This document shows positions 33,284-41,018 of a DNA stretch of 64,000 bases, in pieces; positions within the stretch are counted from its first letter, which is position 1, and each line of letters begins with the position of its first letter. A model generated the notes under the pieces. That model was not told the DNA's origin, ran no database searches, and worked only from the letters and a program-made list of their open reading frames with translations. A program made the position numbers and the translations under genes. Origin of the DNA: Sphingomonas sp. R-74633 (GTDB lineage Bacteria; Pseudomonadota; Alphaproteobacteria; Sphingomonadales; Sphingomonadaceae); NCBI RefSeq assembly GCF_013416555.1, contig NZ_JACCFG010000002.1, positions 682,001-746,000 on the forward strand, written 5' to 3'.

Positions 33284-33317
33284 CTTGTTAGAAATAACTG
33301 CGCTATTATCTAACAAG
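33284..33317 (+). promoter_or_regulatory. Inverted repeat operator of the abiE operon
   Basis: CTTGTTAGA (33284-33292) and TCTAACAAG (33309-33317) are exact complements separated by 16 AT-rich bases, ending just before the AAGGAG site of the antitoxin gene. AbiEi antitoxins autorepress by binding inverted repeats upstream of their promoter, so this is the expected site. Confidence 0.68.
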
Positions 33318-33331
33318 AAAGGAGCTAACCC

Positions 33332-33940
33332 GTGTCTGCTATGGCCGATAGAATCATGAAGCGTATCCGCGGCAAGGGACGCGGTTGGGTGTTCACGCCC
33401 AAGCACTTTCTCGACTTCGGCAGCCGGGGGGCGGTGGATATGGCTATCTCACGCTTGGCCCAGTCCAATGCAATACGGCGCATCGGAAGGGGCATCTACG
33501 ACTATCCCCGCCTGCACGACACGCTTGGCGCTTTGAGCCCCGACCCTGCGGTCCTGGCCGATGCGCTCGCGGTGCAGACCGGCGACAAGCTCGCACCCTC
33601 GGGTGCCACTGCCGCGAACCAGCTCGGCCTTTCGACCCAGGTGCCGGCAAGGGCGAGCTATGCGACCAGCGGCCGTACGCGCGTTGGAAAGGCGGCGGGG
33701 CGCAGCCTGACGCTGCGCCACAGCCGCGCGCCGGTCCTAGACCAAGCATCCGACACCGCCAATGCGGTGCTGCAGGCACTGGCCCAGCTTGGCCGGAAGG
33801 ATGTCGATGCCGACGTCATTCAGCGACTGGCGGCACGTGTCGATGATGCCGACATGAAGCAACTGCTCCAGGCGCGCCCTGCCATGCCCGGCTGGATGGG
33901 GGACGTCATCCTCAAGATCGGCAGCCTCCATAATGGATGA
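33332..33940 (+). CDS. abiEi: AbiEi-type antitoxin (DUF6088)
   Basis: A 202-residue DUF6088 protein, the antitoxin class of type IV AbiE modules. The N-terminal winged helix is visible (GWVFTPKHFLDFGSRGAVDMAISRL, then IRRIGRGIYDYPR), followed by the C-terminal antitoxin domain (LAPSGATAANQLGLSTQVPA). GTG 33332 lies seven bases after AAGGAG. Its end overlaps the toxin start by eight bases, so the pair is coupled. It should both repress the operon at the upstream inverted repeat and neutralise AbiEii activity without stable contact. Confidence 0.87.
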   Translation: MSAMADRIMKRIRGKGRGWVFTPKHFLDFGSRGAVDMAISRLAQSNAIRRIGRGIYDYPRLHDTLGALSPDPAVLADALAVQTGDKLAPSGATAANQLGLSTQVPARASYATSGRTRVGKAAGRSLTLRHSRAPVLDQASDTANAVLQALAQLGRKDVDADVIQRLAARVDDADMKQLLQARPAMPGWMGDVILKIGSLHNG

Positions 33941-34985
33941 CTTCGCAAGGCTGGGCACCGCTGATCGCCGCGCCTTTATCACCGAGGCCGCCAGTCGCAG
34001 GAACCTCACCCCAGTCATCATCGAAAAGGACTTCTGGGTGTGCTGGACCCTCCGGCGCCTGACCCGCTCGGAAGACCTTGCCGGCCATATGACCTTCAAG
34101 GGCGGGACCTCGCTCTCCAAGGCCTATGGGATCATCCAGCGCTTCTCCGAAGATATCGACCTGACGATCCGGCGAACCGCGCCCTTGCTGGACAAGGTCG
34201 CCTCCCCGATGGAGACGGGCATCAGCAGCAACGAGCGCCAGCGCCGCACCAAGGCGCTCGCGGCCGCTGCCCAAGCCTATGTCGAGACCATCGCCTTGCC
34301 GGCACTGGGGCGCGCCGTTGAAGCGGCGCTAGGCACCACCGACGGCTGGACGATCGAGCCCGATCCCGAGGACCCTGGTCGCCAGACATTGCTGTTCAAC
34401 TATCCGCGCACCTCTGGCTATGGCCTGAACTATGGCGGCGCTTATGGAGGCGACGCCGGTACCGACTATATCAAACCGCGCATCAAGCTCGAATTCGGCG
34501 CGCGCGGCGATCCCGACCCTCACGACGCGCGCGCGATCCGGCCCTATGTCGCCGAAGAGTTCCCCGACGCGCTGCCCGATGCCGAGACCCTGGTCGACAC
34601 GCTGAGCGTAGAGCGCACCTTCTGGGAGAAGGCGACGATCCTCCACGCGCTGCACCATAACGGCAAACTGCGCGACGGCCTTTCGCGGCATTATTACGAC
34701 CTGCTGATGCTCGACCGCGCCGACGTTACCGCAGCCGCGCTCGCAGAGCCCGAACTGCTCGAGCAGGTCGTGCGTAACAAGAGCCTGATGTTCGCCGATG
34801 CCTCGGCATCCTATGCGACTGCGGTACTGGCGACGCTACGCCTGTCGCCATCGGATGCGATCCGCGAGGCGCTCGCGCGAGATTACGAAGCCATGGCCGA
34901 CATGTTCATGGAGGACCCGCCAGCATTCAAGGAATTGCTGGCGGGCCTCGCCGACCTCGAGAAGCGGATCAACGACGCAGCTTAA
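33933..34985 (+). CDS. abiEii: AbiEii/AbiGii-family nucleotidyltransferase toxin
   Basis: A 350-residue AbiEii toxin, a DNA polymerase beta-like nucleotidyltransferase. Motif I, FKGGTSLSKAYG (55-66), and the metal-binding SEDIDLTI (72-79) are intact; the C-terminal half holds the conserved ERTFWEKATILHALHH and LSRHYYDLLML stretch. Related toxins inactivate tRNA by adding nucleotides at the 3' end; the family can abort phage infection. Coupled to the antitoxin gene. Its end overlaps the last 17 bases of the convergent gene 34969-35415. Confidence 0.88.
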   Translation: MDDFARLGTADRRAFITEAASRRNLTPVIIEKDFWVCWTLRRLTRSEDLAGHMTFKGGTSLSKAYGIIQRFSEDIDLTIRRTAPLLDKVASPMETGISSNERQRRTKALAAAAQAYVETIALPALGRAVEAALGTTDGWTIEPDPEDPGRQTLLFNYPRTSGYGLNYGGAYGGDAGTDYIKPRIKLEFGARGDPDPHDARAIRPYVAEEFPDALPDAETLVDTLSVERTFWEKATILHALHHNGKLRDGLSRHYYDLLMLDRADVTAAALAEPELLEQVVRNKSLMFADASASYATAVLATLRLSPSDAIREALARDYEAMADMFMEDPPAFKELLAGLADLEKRINDAA

Positions 34986-35415
34986 GCCTCCGCTCGCGCT
35001 TATGAACCACACTGCGCTCTGCTGGCTTGATCGCCCTGGCGACGGAACGTCGCACGGCTACGGCACGCGGGCGCGAAGGTTCCGGCGTCAACCCGACCGA
35101 GCGCCCATCGACCTTTAGATCAATCAGGCCCGCCCGGAGGAGGGGAGCCATTGCCGTTAGAAAGCCGCGCACTTTCGGCCGCCCGAGCACCTCGAAGCCG
35201 TGCCAGTCCCCTCGGATGGCGGCTTTGTCGGTAAACCCGGCCAGACCTCCGAATCCGAGCACGCTGGCTCTTATGAGCGGCAGCTCCGCCGTCCAGCGCG
35301 TGCCTTTCGGATCGACTTCGTCAAGCACGCGGATACGCAGTTTGTGACGCCGCTTCCGTCTCAGCCAGATCTCGCCAAAGTCCTCGGGGAGCCGTTTGAG
35401 CAAACTTCTTTTCAT
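34969..35415 (-). CDS. Basic hypothetical protein
   Basis: A 148-residue, very basic protein that I do not recognise. The first 45 residues are arginine- and lysine-rich (EIWLRRKRRHKLRIRV), the middle more globular (WHGFEVLGRPKVRGFLTAMAPLL), the end basic again. ATG 35415 is preceded by GAGGA at the right distance, which argues for a real gene. Nucleic-acid binding would fit the charge but is not shown. Convergent with and slightly overlapping abiEii, perhaps limiting transcription into it. Confidence 0.5.
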   Translation of the reverse strand: MKRSLLKRLPEDFGEIWLRRKRRHKLRIRVLDEVDPKGTRWTAELPLIRASVLGFGGLAGFTDKAAIRGDWHGFEVLGRPKVRGFLTAMAPLLRAGLIDLKVDGRSVGLTPEPSRPRAVAVRRSVARAIKPAERSVVHKRERRLKLRR

Positions 35416-35886
35416 GTTTCATTCCTCGCGCCCCAACTTTTTTGCGAGGTTTCTGGCGGAGGGGCATACCGAGACCTCGCCCGCGGCCATATGGTCGCGG
35501 GTTCGGTCACCGGCGGCTCGTTTCGAGCCTTTGCGGCGCCGGCATTGCTGCCGGGCGACACTTTGGTCCGCGCTATCGCGCAGTGTGTCCTGACGTGCTG
35601 ATGATATGCCACGCGGAGCGTGAAAAGTCCATTTCGATCCCCTCGCGACCCAGTCGCGAAGCCGGGGAACTGCTCACTCTCAGCAGCAATTGCCGTTTTC
35701 CGGATTAGGCTGTTCACCACATCGGCCCGCTGCCCGCGTCGGACGCGTCTCCGCTCTTGGAGGCACTTCCTTGGACCGGCGCACGGCCTGACGCCATCAA
35801 CCCGTAAAGGGTCCGCTATGCTGTGCATGCGGCCGCTTGCCTGCGGCTGCGCGGTGATTGCGGCCGTGCGCCGGACACTTCGGGCG
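35416..35886. other. Intergenic region, no supportable gene
   Basis: GC-rich stretch between the defence island and the conjugation block. Several open frames cross it in different phases, none with start signals and sensible composition. It may hold the promoter and upstream leader of the 55-residue gene. It marks the boundary between cargo and backbone. Confidence 0.4.
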
Positions 35887-35924
35887 CCTGTCGAGCGGGG
35901 ACGGTCCTCGCTCCGAGACAGGAG
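35887..35924 (+). promoter_or_regulatory. Nested hairpin overlapping the ribosome site of the 55-residue gene
   Basis: Outer stem CCTGTC (35887-35892) with GACAGG (35917-35922); inner stem GAGCGGGGA (35893-35901) with TCCTCGCTC (35905-35913), one G-U pair, triloop CGG. The Shine-Dalgarno AGGAG (35920-35924) shares AGG with the outer stem, so folding would hide it. Start codon is at 35932. Confidence 0.55.
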
Positions 35925-35931
35925 CTTCGAA

Positions 35932-36099
35932 ATGCCGCTGAACCTCGCCCAGAAAAACGCCTGGAGCCTCGCCCGCACGCTGATGACCATCGTCGTGGTG
36001 TTCCGGATCAACGGCAGCAAGTTCGGCGTCGCCGAGGCCAAGGAATATGACGGCGATCCTTCGTCGATCGTCCGCGAATACGATCCCTTTCTTCGATAG
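35932..36099 (+). CDS. Small conserved hypothetical protein of the mobile backbone
   Basis: A 55-residue protein: a hydrophobic first half (NAWSLARTLMTIVVVFRING) and a polar end (EYDGDPSSIVREYDPF). Proteins with this pattern appear in sphingomonad conjugative elements; function unknown. ATG 35932 follows AGGAG by seven bases, and the hairpin over that site suggests translational control. Too few residues for a fold assignment. Confidence 0.62.
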   Translation: MPLNLAQKNAWSLARTLMTIVVVFRINGSKFGVAEAKEYDGDPSSIVREYDPFLR

Positions 36100-36172
36100 G
36101 CTGGTCGCTTCGCCGTGCTGCGACGGGACCCATTAGGGAAGTGTTTGCCGGTCCCTGCTTAAGCTGACCGGG

Positions 36173-36634
36173 ATGTCGATCGAGGGGCAGACGATATACC
36201 CGGGGGACACGGCGAGTCCGTGCGATGTGCTGGCGCTCGCCGATGAATATCGGCGCGCCGCCGAAGCCTTGCTCCCTATCGGTCGCCGGCGCGCGCCGCT
36301 GTCGCGCGCGCCCTATCGGCTTCTCGCCATCCACGCGATCGAGCTCTACTTGAATGCCTATCTGCTCGCGACCGGTCATTCCCCCCTCGCGGTCCGGCGC
36401 CTCCAGCACGATTTCGCCTCGCGTTCGAGGTGCGCCGTGGGCGCAAAGCTGGTGCTTAAGCAGCGCACGCTCAGCCATCTCGCGCGACTTTCCGAGCGCC
36501 GCGAATATCTGACGACGCGCTATGATTGCGCGCCGACCGACAGCTCCGAGCTGAACCGGCTCGCCGCGTCGCTCGCAGAGATCTCCGAGAAGGTTTCCTC
36601 ATCCGTTCGCGCGCCGAAAGCCGGCTCGGCCTGA
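36173..36634 (+). CDS. Hypothetical protein, HEPN-like helical
   Basis: A 153-residue mostly helical protein. The stretch YRLLAIHAIELYLNAYLLA followed by VRRLQHDF (about 47-86) looks like a HEPN-type helical bundle with an R-x-x-Q-H motif, but it is also typical of small conserved proteins in sphingomonad plasmids with no known role. Single gene on the plus strand, 73 bases after the 55-residue gene. ATG 36173 is preceded by a GACCGGG stretch, a weak ribosome site. Confidence 0.6.
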   Translation: MSIEGQTIYPGDTASPCDVLALADEYRRAAEALLPIGRRRAPLSRAPYRLLAIHAIELYLNAYLLATGHSPLAVRRLQHDFASRSRCAVGAKLVLKQRTLSHLARLSERREYLTTRYDCAPTDSSELNRLAASLAEISEKVSSSVRAPKAGSA

Positions 36635-37045
36635 CGATAGTACTCCCCGTCTCGGCGGGGGCCCGCTCTCGAACTGCCATGGACGGATCCCGGGGACGCA
36701 CCGATGGCAGAGGTCCCGCCACGTCGTCGGAAGCGCAATAGTCGGCAGGTTGGCGGGTCGCGGCTGACGCTTGAATGAGCCGTTCGGGGCTGGACTGGCC
36801 TTGGCGACGCCGATCAGCGCGTGGGGCGTTAGCCGGGGAGAGTGCATTCGTTGCGAGTGCATTTCCGGAGATCCAGGATGCCCTGCCAGGAGGCGGGTCA
36901 CCGGCTCCACGTGCCACGCCGATACCTGTGACGCAGATGGTTCGCCGTTTTCGTCCCGTACCCCGGCCGCCACTTAGGCCTCTCATATGGCTATCTGGCC
37001 GGGCGACGGCTGCGCCTCGCCTGACTAGCCGCAACTGCGTCGCCA
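36635..37045. other. Upstream part of the long DUF736 leader, no gene seen
   Basis: Non-coding, GC-rich stretch upstream of the branched structure at 37046-37114. A short hairpin CCCCG/CGGGG lies just after the preceding stop (around 36646-36661) and may end its transcript. I see no other element I can support. Confidence 0.4.
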
Positions 37046-37114
37046 GGACTTTCTTCCCCTGGGCTGCGCCCATTCCTCGCGAGGCAAGAAAGTCCGCTCC
37101 TGCAGTCCTCCGCT
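37046..37114 (+). promoter_or_regulatory. Three-way-junction leader of the first DUF736 gene
   Basis: A perfect 10-bp stem (GGACTTTCTT 37046-37055 with AAGAAAGTCC 37086-37095) encloses two hairpins: GGGC-TGC-GCCC (37061-37071) and the palindrome CCTCGCGAGG (37075-37084). After it come CGCTCC (37095-37100) and GTCCTCCGCT (37105-37114), the same motif pair as at 21731-21749. The CCTCC core could pair with ribosome sites downstream. Leader continues to 37205. Confidence 0.6.
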
Positions 37115-37205
37115 TCGCTGCGGGCAAAGCTGCGGCGTCATGCGCACCCGGCCTTCGAACGCCATCGAGGCCGCATGGGGCGGCCCGAGAATGAGGACTA
37201 ATACA

Positions 37206-37529
37206 ATGGCGAACATCGGCAGCTTCAAGAAGGTCGGCGACGAATATCAGGGCTCGATCGTGACCCTCAGCGTCCAGGCCAAGGGCGTCCGGATCGTTCC
37301 GGAGGAAAACCGCCCGAACGACAACGCACCCACCCATCGGATCTATGTCGGCCGCGCGGAAATCGGCGCCGCCTGGACCAAGAAGTCCGCGGAACAGCGC
37401 GACTATCTCTCGGTCAAGCTCGACGATCCCAGCTTCAACCAGCCCATCTTCGCGAACCTCTTCGACGACGAGGGCGGTGAAACCTACAGCCTGATCTGGT
37501 CGCGCCCGCGGCGCTCCGCCAACGACTGA
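37206..37529 (+). CDS. DUF736 domain-containing protein (copy 1)
   Basis: A 107-residue DUF736 protein, a small beta-rich family almost confined to alphaproteobacterial plasmids and conjugative elements; function unknown. Typical features are the start MANIGSFKKVGDEYQG, the central THRIYVGRAEIGAAW and SVKLDDPSFNQPIFANLF. ATG 37206 opens the conserved sequence. A strong terminator follows, so it is transcribed apart from the DUF2285 gene. A second, diverged copy lies at 39970-40314. Confidence 0.88.
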   Translation: MANIGSFKKVGDEYQGSIVTLSVQAKGVRIVPEENRPNDNAPTHRIYVGRAEIGAAWTKKSAEQRDYLSVKLDDPSFNQPIFANLFDDEGGETYSLIWSRPRRSAND

Positions 37530-37537
37530 TCGAGGCC

Positions 37538-37568
37538 AAGGCGCCCCGCCGGAAGGCGGGGCGCCTTT
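37538..37568 (+). terminator. Rho-independent terminator of the DUF736 gene
   Basis: AAGGCGCCCCGCC (37538-37550) pairs fully with GGCGGGGCGCCTT (37555-37567) around a GGAA tetraloop, followed by a T. It starts nine bases after the stop codon. Confidence 0.85.
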
Positions 37569-37894
37569 CGCATTGGGGCCTCGCGAACGCCGTGAAGGCG
37601 CCGCTCTCCTCGCGACGGGAGAATGCTCCGCAATCCGCGGGTCTTCGAGCAACGCGCAAGGCTCGCGAGCGTGGCGGCCGGGAATAGTCCCGAGCCGGAG
37701 CGCCCGCAGTCGCTACCCGTCTGCCTCTTGCCGCAACCGGTTCCTCCGCTTTTGCCAAGCACGACCGGGCCGATTTCGCGCAGGAATTCCTGCGGCGAAA
37801 TGCCGGCTATCGCGCAGCCTGGGCCGCGCGCGACGCATCGGCGGCGGCTGAATCCTTATCGCTTGCGGACGACGAAGCCGGCCGCTGGGGTCTG

Positions 37895-38470
37895 GTGCGG
37901 CTGTTCGATCCGGATCGTTCGGTGAGATCCGCACCCGCTATCTGGCGCGCCGAGTGCGCATCGACAATCGTATCGCTGGTGGCTGCGCCTGGCGGCTTCG
38001 CCGACGCGGCGCGGCTTCCCGATATCGCCCCGGCCGCCGATCATCGCGCGGCCGATGGACGCCACCTCGTCTTCGACATCGCCGGCGTCCGGCATCGTTG
38101 GCGCGTCCTCGCTGCCTCGCCGAGCGAGCCGCTCGCGATCCTGTTGCCGCCGCTCGGCGATGCGCTCCGCGCCGCCGCGTGGGATGCCGCGCGCCGTCTA
38201 TTTGCGGGTCTGAGCATGGCCGAGCCGGCTTCCGTGATGCGGCCAAGCGCCTTGCAGCGGCAACGCCTGACGCTGCTCCTGCACGTCCTCGACGGGTCGC
38301 TGGCCGGCGCCAGCAACCGCGAGATCGGCCTTCGCCTCGTCTATCCCTGGCTCGCCGGAACCGATGCGCTGGCATGGAAGGCGACGAGCGAGCGCAGGCG
38401 GGTCCAGCGGCTCGTCGCGGAGGCCCGCGACCTTGCCGCATCGGGCTATCGCGACCTGCTGCGGGCCTAG
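37895..38470 (+). CDS. DUF2285 domain-containing protein, start unresolved
   Basis: A DUF2285 protein, a helix-turn-helix family that sits at the head of traF-type conjugation clusters and is thought to be regulatory. The DUF2285 core is intact (HRWRVLAASPSEPLAILLPP; LLLHVLDGSLAGASNREIGLRLV). GTG 37895 is the first usable start, giving 191 residues, but family-like coding clearly continues upstream in frame to about 37750 (AKHDRADFAQEFLRRNAGYRA, the usual N-terminal DUF6499-type domain). No ATG, GTG or TTG exists there before the in-frame stop at 37685. A CTG start (37721), a frameshift or a lost start are the options. Confidence 0.72.
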   Translation: MRLFDPDRSVRSAPAIWRAECASTIVSLVAAPGGFADAARLPDIAPAADHRAADGRHLVFDIAGVRHRWRVLAASPSEPLAILLPPLGDALRAAAWDAARRLFAGLSMAEPASVMRPSALQRQRLTLLLHVLDGSLAGASNREIGLRLVYPWLAGTDALAWKATSERRRVQRLVAEARDLAASGYRDLLRA

Positions 38471-38590
38471 GGGCGACATTTCCCGGGTGGCGGTTTTGCC
38501 CGCTCCTCCGGTCCCGCCATCTGCCGCCATTGGAAGCCCGTGATTGGAACGGACCCGCCGCGCTTGCCGGGTCAACGCCCGGAGACGCAG

Positions 38591-38866
38591 ATGCCCAGTG
38601 AGACGACGCAGCCCCTGCTGCGCACACCCGATGCCGCGATCCTGCTCGGCCTGTCGGCGCGCACGCTGGAGAAGCATCGCTGCTATGGCACGGGGCCCGC
38701 CTACCGCAAGCTTGGCGGGCGCGTCGTCTACGCGGTCGAGGACCTGCTGACCTGGGCCGACCAAGGCGTTCGGCGCTCGACCTCGGACGCCACCGCGAAC
38801 ATCGTGCATCCAGCCAAACCCATCGACACCAGCGTCCTGGAGAAGAAAGGCGCGGTGCGGCGATGA
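38591..38866 (+). CDS. AlpA-like helix-turn-helix protein
   Basis: A 91-residue MerR/AlpA-type helix-turn-helix protein: LLRTPDAAILLGLSARTLEKHRCYGTGP then YRKLGGRVVYAVEDLLTWAD, the excisionase-like DNA-binding fold. On conjugative elements these proteins regulate transfer or excision genes. ATG 38591 follows GGAGACGCAG, a good ribosome site. Its stop overlaps the next start (ATGA), so it leads the DUF2840-traF unit. Confidence 0.85.
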   Translation: MPSETTQPLLRTPDAAILLGLSARTLEKHRCYGTGPAYRKLGGRVVYAVEDLLTWADQGVRRSTSDATANIVHPAKPIDTSVLEKKGAVRR

Positions 38867-39393
38867 GAGCCGCCATCGCCTCCGCACAAGCGCCAGGCGC
38901 TCTCCCGCCGAGCGGACAAGGCTCTGCCGGCGCGGGGATAACCACGGTCGAACTGACCTGGGTCGAGCAGGCCACCGAACGCTGGATACGCTTCGGCGCA
39001 CCGATCCTCGACCAGGTCCTGGATCGCCGGCGCCGCCTGCTTTCCTTCGCCGCAGGCAGCGTCTTTGCGTTCGTCCGCTGGGCGTCCAACGACTATGGCA
39101 CGCTGTTGTCGCGGCTCGATATCGTTCGCGCTGTCGCCCCCAGCGAGGCCTATTCGACCTTGCCTTGCGTCTCGCCCGGCGGCGAGTTGCTCCTGCATCT
39201 CGGCGGATGGCCGAAGGTTCGCACATGCCTGCTCCTGATCGACGCCATCGAGGATCTCGGCGTCGATCCGTGCGCGGTCGCACCCGATTATTGGCGCCAC
39301 GCACACAACAGGCTGATCGCCGGCTGCACGCCGCGCGCATATTCGCTGGCGCGCCATCGCGCGTGGCTGCTGCGCCGGAGCCTGAAGGCATGA
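38863..39393 (+). CDS. DUF2840 domain-containing protein
   Basis: A 176-residue DUF2840 protein, found almost only between the AlpA-like and traF genes of such conjugation clusters; role unknown. Diagnostic parts are VELTWVEQATERWIRFG, then FAFVRWASNDYGTLLSRLDI, and the end SLARHRAWLLRRSL. Cytoplasmic. Overlaps both neighbours by four bases, indicating coupled translation. Confidence 0.87.
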   Translation: MRAAIASAQAPGALPPSGQGSAGAGITTVELTWVEQATERWIRFGAPILDQVLDRRRRLLSFAAGSVFAFVRWASNDYGTLLSRLDIVRAVAPSEAYSTLPCVSPGGELLLHLGGWPKVRTCLLLIDAIEDLGVDPCAVAPDYWRHAHNRLIAGCTPRAYSLARHRAWLLRRSLKA

Positions 39394-39986
39394 AGCGCTT
39401 CCATATCCTGCTCACCGGTTATTGCGCGATCGGCGCCGTTGTCCTTCCGGTGTTCATCCGCCCGGCGCCGCGTCTGGTCTGGAACGCGAGCGCCAGCGTG
39501 CCGGTCGGTCTCTATTCAGCGCGCCCGGCGCGCACCGCGAAACTCGGCGATCTCGTCGCGGCGCATGCGCCTGCGCCGGTCGCCCTGCTGATGGCCGAAC
39601 GCCATTACCTGCCGCTCCGCGTGCCCATGCTGAAGCATGTGGCCGGCGTGGCCGGACAGACAGTTTGCCGCACCGGCCTGACGATCCTGATCGATGGAAA
39701 GCGCGTAGCCGAGGCACGGCCGCGCGACCGGATCGGCCGTCCGCTGCCGATCTGGAGCGGTTGCCGCACGCTGCGCGGCGGCGAGGTCTTCCTGCTCAAT
39801 CCCGCATCCGCCGAAAGCTTCGACGGCCGCTATTTCGGGCCGGTACCAGCTCGCGGAATCATCGCGGTGCTCGATCCGCTCTGGCTTCCCGGCGGCGGTG
39901 AAACCGCACCGGCAAGCGCGCCCACGGGCGCGAAATCTCCCCTGAACCCGACGCACAATGGAGCAAGAGATGATCAATATCGGTGA
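39390..39986 (+). CDS. traF: TraF, S26-family pilin-maturation peptidase
   Basis: A 198-residue S26 signal-peptidase-like protein. In RP4, TraF cuts and cyclises the TrbC pilin. One N-terminal membrane anchor (LLTGYCAIGAVVLPVFI) is followed by the catalytic serine Ser36 in ASVPVGLYS and the general base Lys82 in MLKHVAGVAG. The conserved YFGPVPARGIIAV box is near the end. Active in the inner membrane, facing the periplasm. It probably processes the TrbC encoded at 47364. Overlaps both neighbours. Confidence 0.9.
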   Translation: MKRFHILLTGYCAIGAVVLPVFIRPAPRLVWNASASVPVGLYSARPARTAKLGDLVAAHAPAPVALLMAERHYLPLRVPMLKHVAGVAGQTVCRTGLTILIDGKRVAEARPRDRIGRPLPIWSGCRTLRGGEVFLLNPASAESFDGRYFGPVPARGIIAVLDPLWLPGGGETAPASAPTGAKSPLNPTHNGARDDQYR

Positions 39987-40314
39987 GTTCAACGCGCGCG
40001 ACGACGGCTTTACCGGGCGCCTCGAGACCCTCGCGATCGGCGCCGCGCTGACGATCGTGCCCGCGACGCGGAGTGATATCAGGAACGCGCCCGACTACCG
40101 CGTCCATGTCGGCGAGACCGGTGACGGGCCCGAGGTCGGCGCCGGCTGGAAGCGCACCGGTGAGAAGGCCGGTGCCTATGTCGCGATCGTCATCGACGAT
40201 CCCATTCTTCCCCGGCCGATCCGCGCGAACCTGTTCCGGCCGACGATAGAGGGGCAGCCGCATCTGCTTTTCTGGCAGCGCAATCAGCGCCGCCGCGAAA
40301 CCGAGCAGCAGTAA
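39970..40314 (+). CDS. DUF736 domain-containing protein (copy 2)
   Basis: A 114-residue second DUF736 protein (INIGEFNARDDGFTG; APDYRVHVGETGDGPEVGAGW; RPIRANLF). It is clearly diverged from the copy at 37206 and lies inside the traF-to-transglycosylase overlap chain, so it is co-transcribed with transfer genes. ATG 39970 has GGAG seven bases upstream; ATG 39958 lies too far into traF. Confidence 0.87.
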   Translation: MINIGEFNARDDGFTGRLETLAIGAALTIVPATRSDIRNAPDYRVHVGETGDGPEVGAGWKRTGEKAGAYVAIVIDDPILPRPIRANLFRPTIEGQPHLLFWQRNQRRRETEQQ

Positions 40315-41018
40315 TGCTTGGGGCGATCGGCCGTCGATCGAAGGGTATCGCCGTGCTGGCATGCCTGTGCGCTGCCATGGCGAGCGCGCAGGCACGGCCC
40401 GCCACATCGGCATGCTCGCCGGCCATCAACCTCGACGCGCCGATCGCACACGCAGCCCGGCGCTTTGCCCTGCCGGACACGCTCATTCGCGCGGTGATCG
40501 CGGTCGAAAGCGGCGGTGTGGTCTTTGCGGTATCGCCCAAGGGAGCGATGGGGTTGATGCAGCTTATGCCCGGAACCTGGGCCGAACTGCGCCAGCGTTA
40601 TGGCCTCGGGGTCGATCCATTCGACCCGTGCGACAACATCCTCGCCGGCGCCGCATATCTTCGCGAGTTGCTGGATCGCTACGGCGATCCTGGCTTTCTC
40701 GCAGCCTATAATGCGGGTCCGAGCCGCTACGAAGCCTATCTGGCCGGCCGTCCGCTTCCTTCCGAAACCATTGCCTATGTCGCCAAATTGTCTGGCCGGA
40801 TGATGGGCGGCGATGCCCGAATTCGGGACCGGGAACTGCCCGATCCCGGGGCCTGGCGGCGCGGTGACCTGTTCGTCCGCACACCCCAGTTGGCGGAGAA
40901 TGAAGCATCTCAACCACGCGATTCTTCGTCTCCCGAACTCACATCGATGCCCCAATCAAAGTCGTCCGCTCCGCCACGCGACTCTGTCTTCGTACCTCGG
41001 ACTGGGGTTCCGAAATGA
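40314..41018 (+). CDS. VirB1-like lytic transglycosylase
   Basis: A 234-residue secreted peptidoglycan hydrolase of the SLT family that opens the wall for the conjugation apparatus. A signal peptide (IAVLACLCAAMASAQA) is followed by the catalytic Glu65 in AVIAVESGG, then GAMGLMQLMPGTW and FLAAYNAGPSRYEAYL, all canonical. A Pro/Ser-rich tail ends the protein. Start overlaps the DUF736 stop (TAATG). Confidence 0.9.
   Translation: MLGAIGRRSKGIAVLACLCAAMASAQARPATSACSPAINLDAPIAHAARRFALPDTLIRAVIAVESGGVVFAVSPKGAMGLMQLMPGTWAELRQRYGLGVDPFDPCDNILAGAAYLRELLDRYGDPGFLAAYNAGPSRYEAYLAGRPLPSETIAYVAKLSGRMMGGDARIRDRELPDPGAWRRGDLFVRTPQLAENEASQPRDSSSPELTSMPQSKSSAPPRDSVFVPRTGVPK

Noticed and set aside
35412..36041. 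209-codon minus-strand frame across the island-backbone gap
   Set aside because: No ribosome site, Arg/Ser-rich irregular product, and it runs across the hairpin and start of the 55-residue gene.
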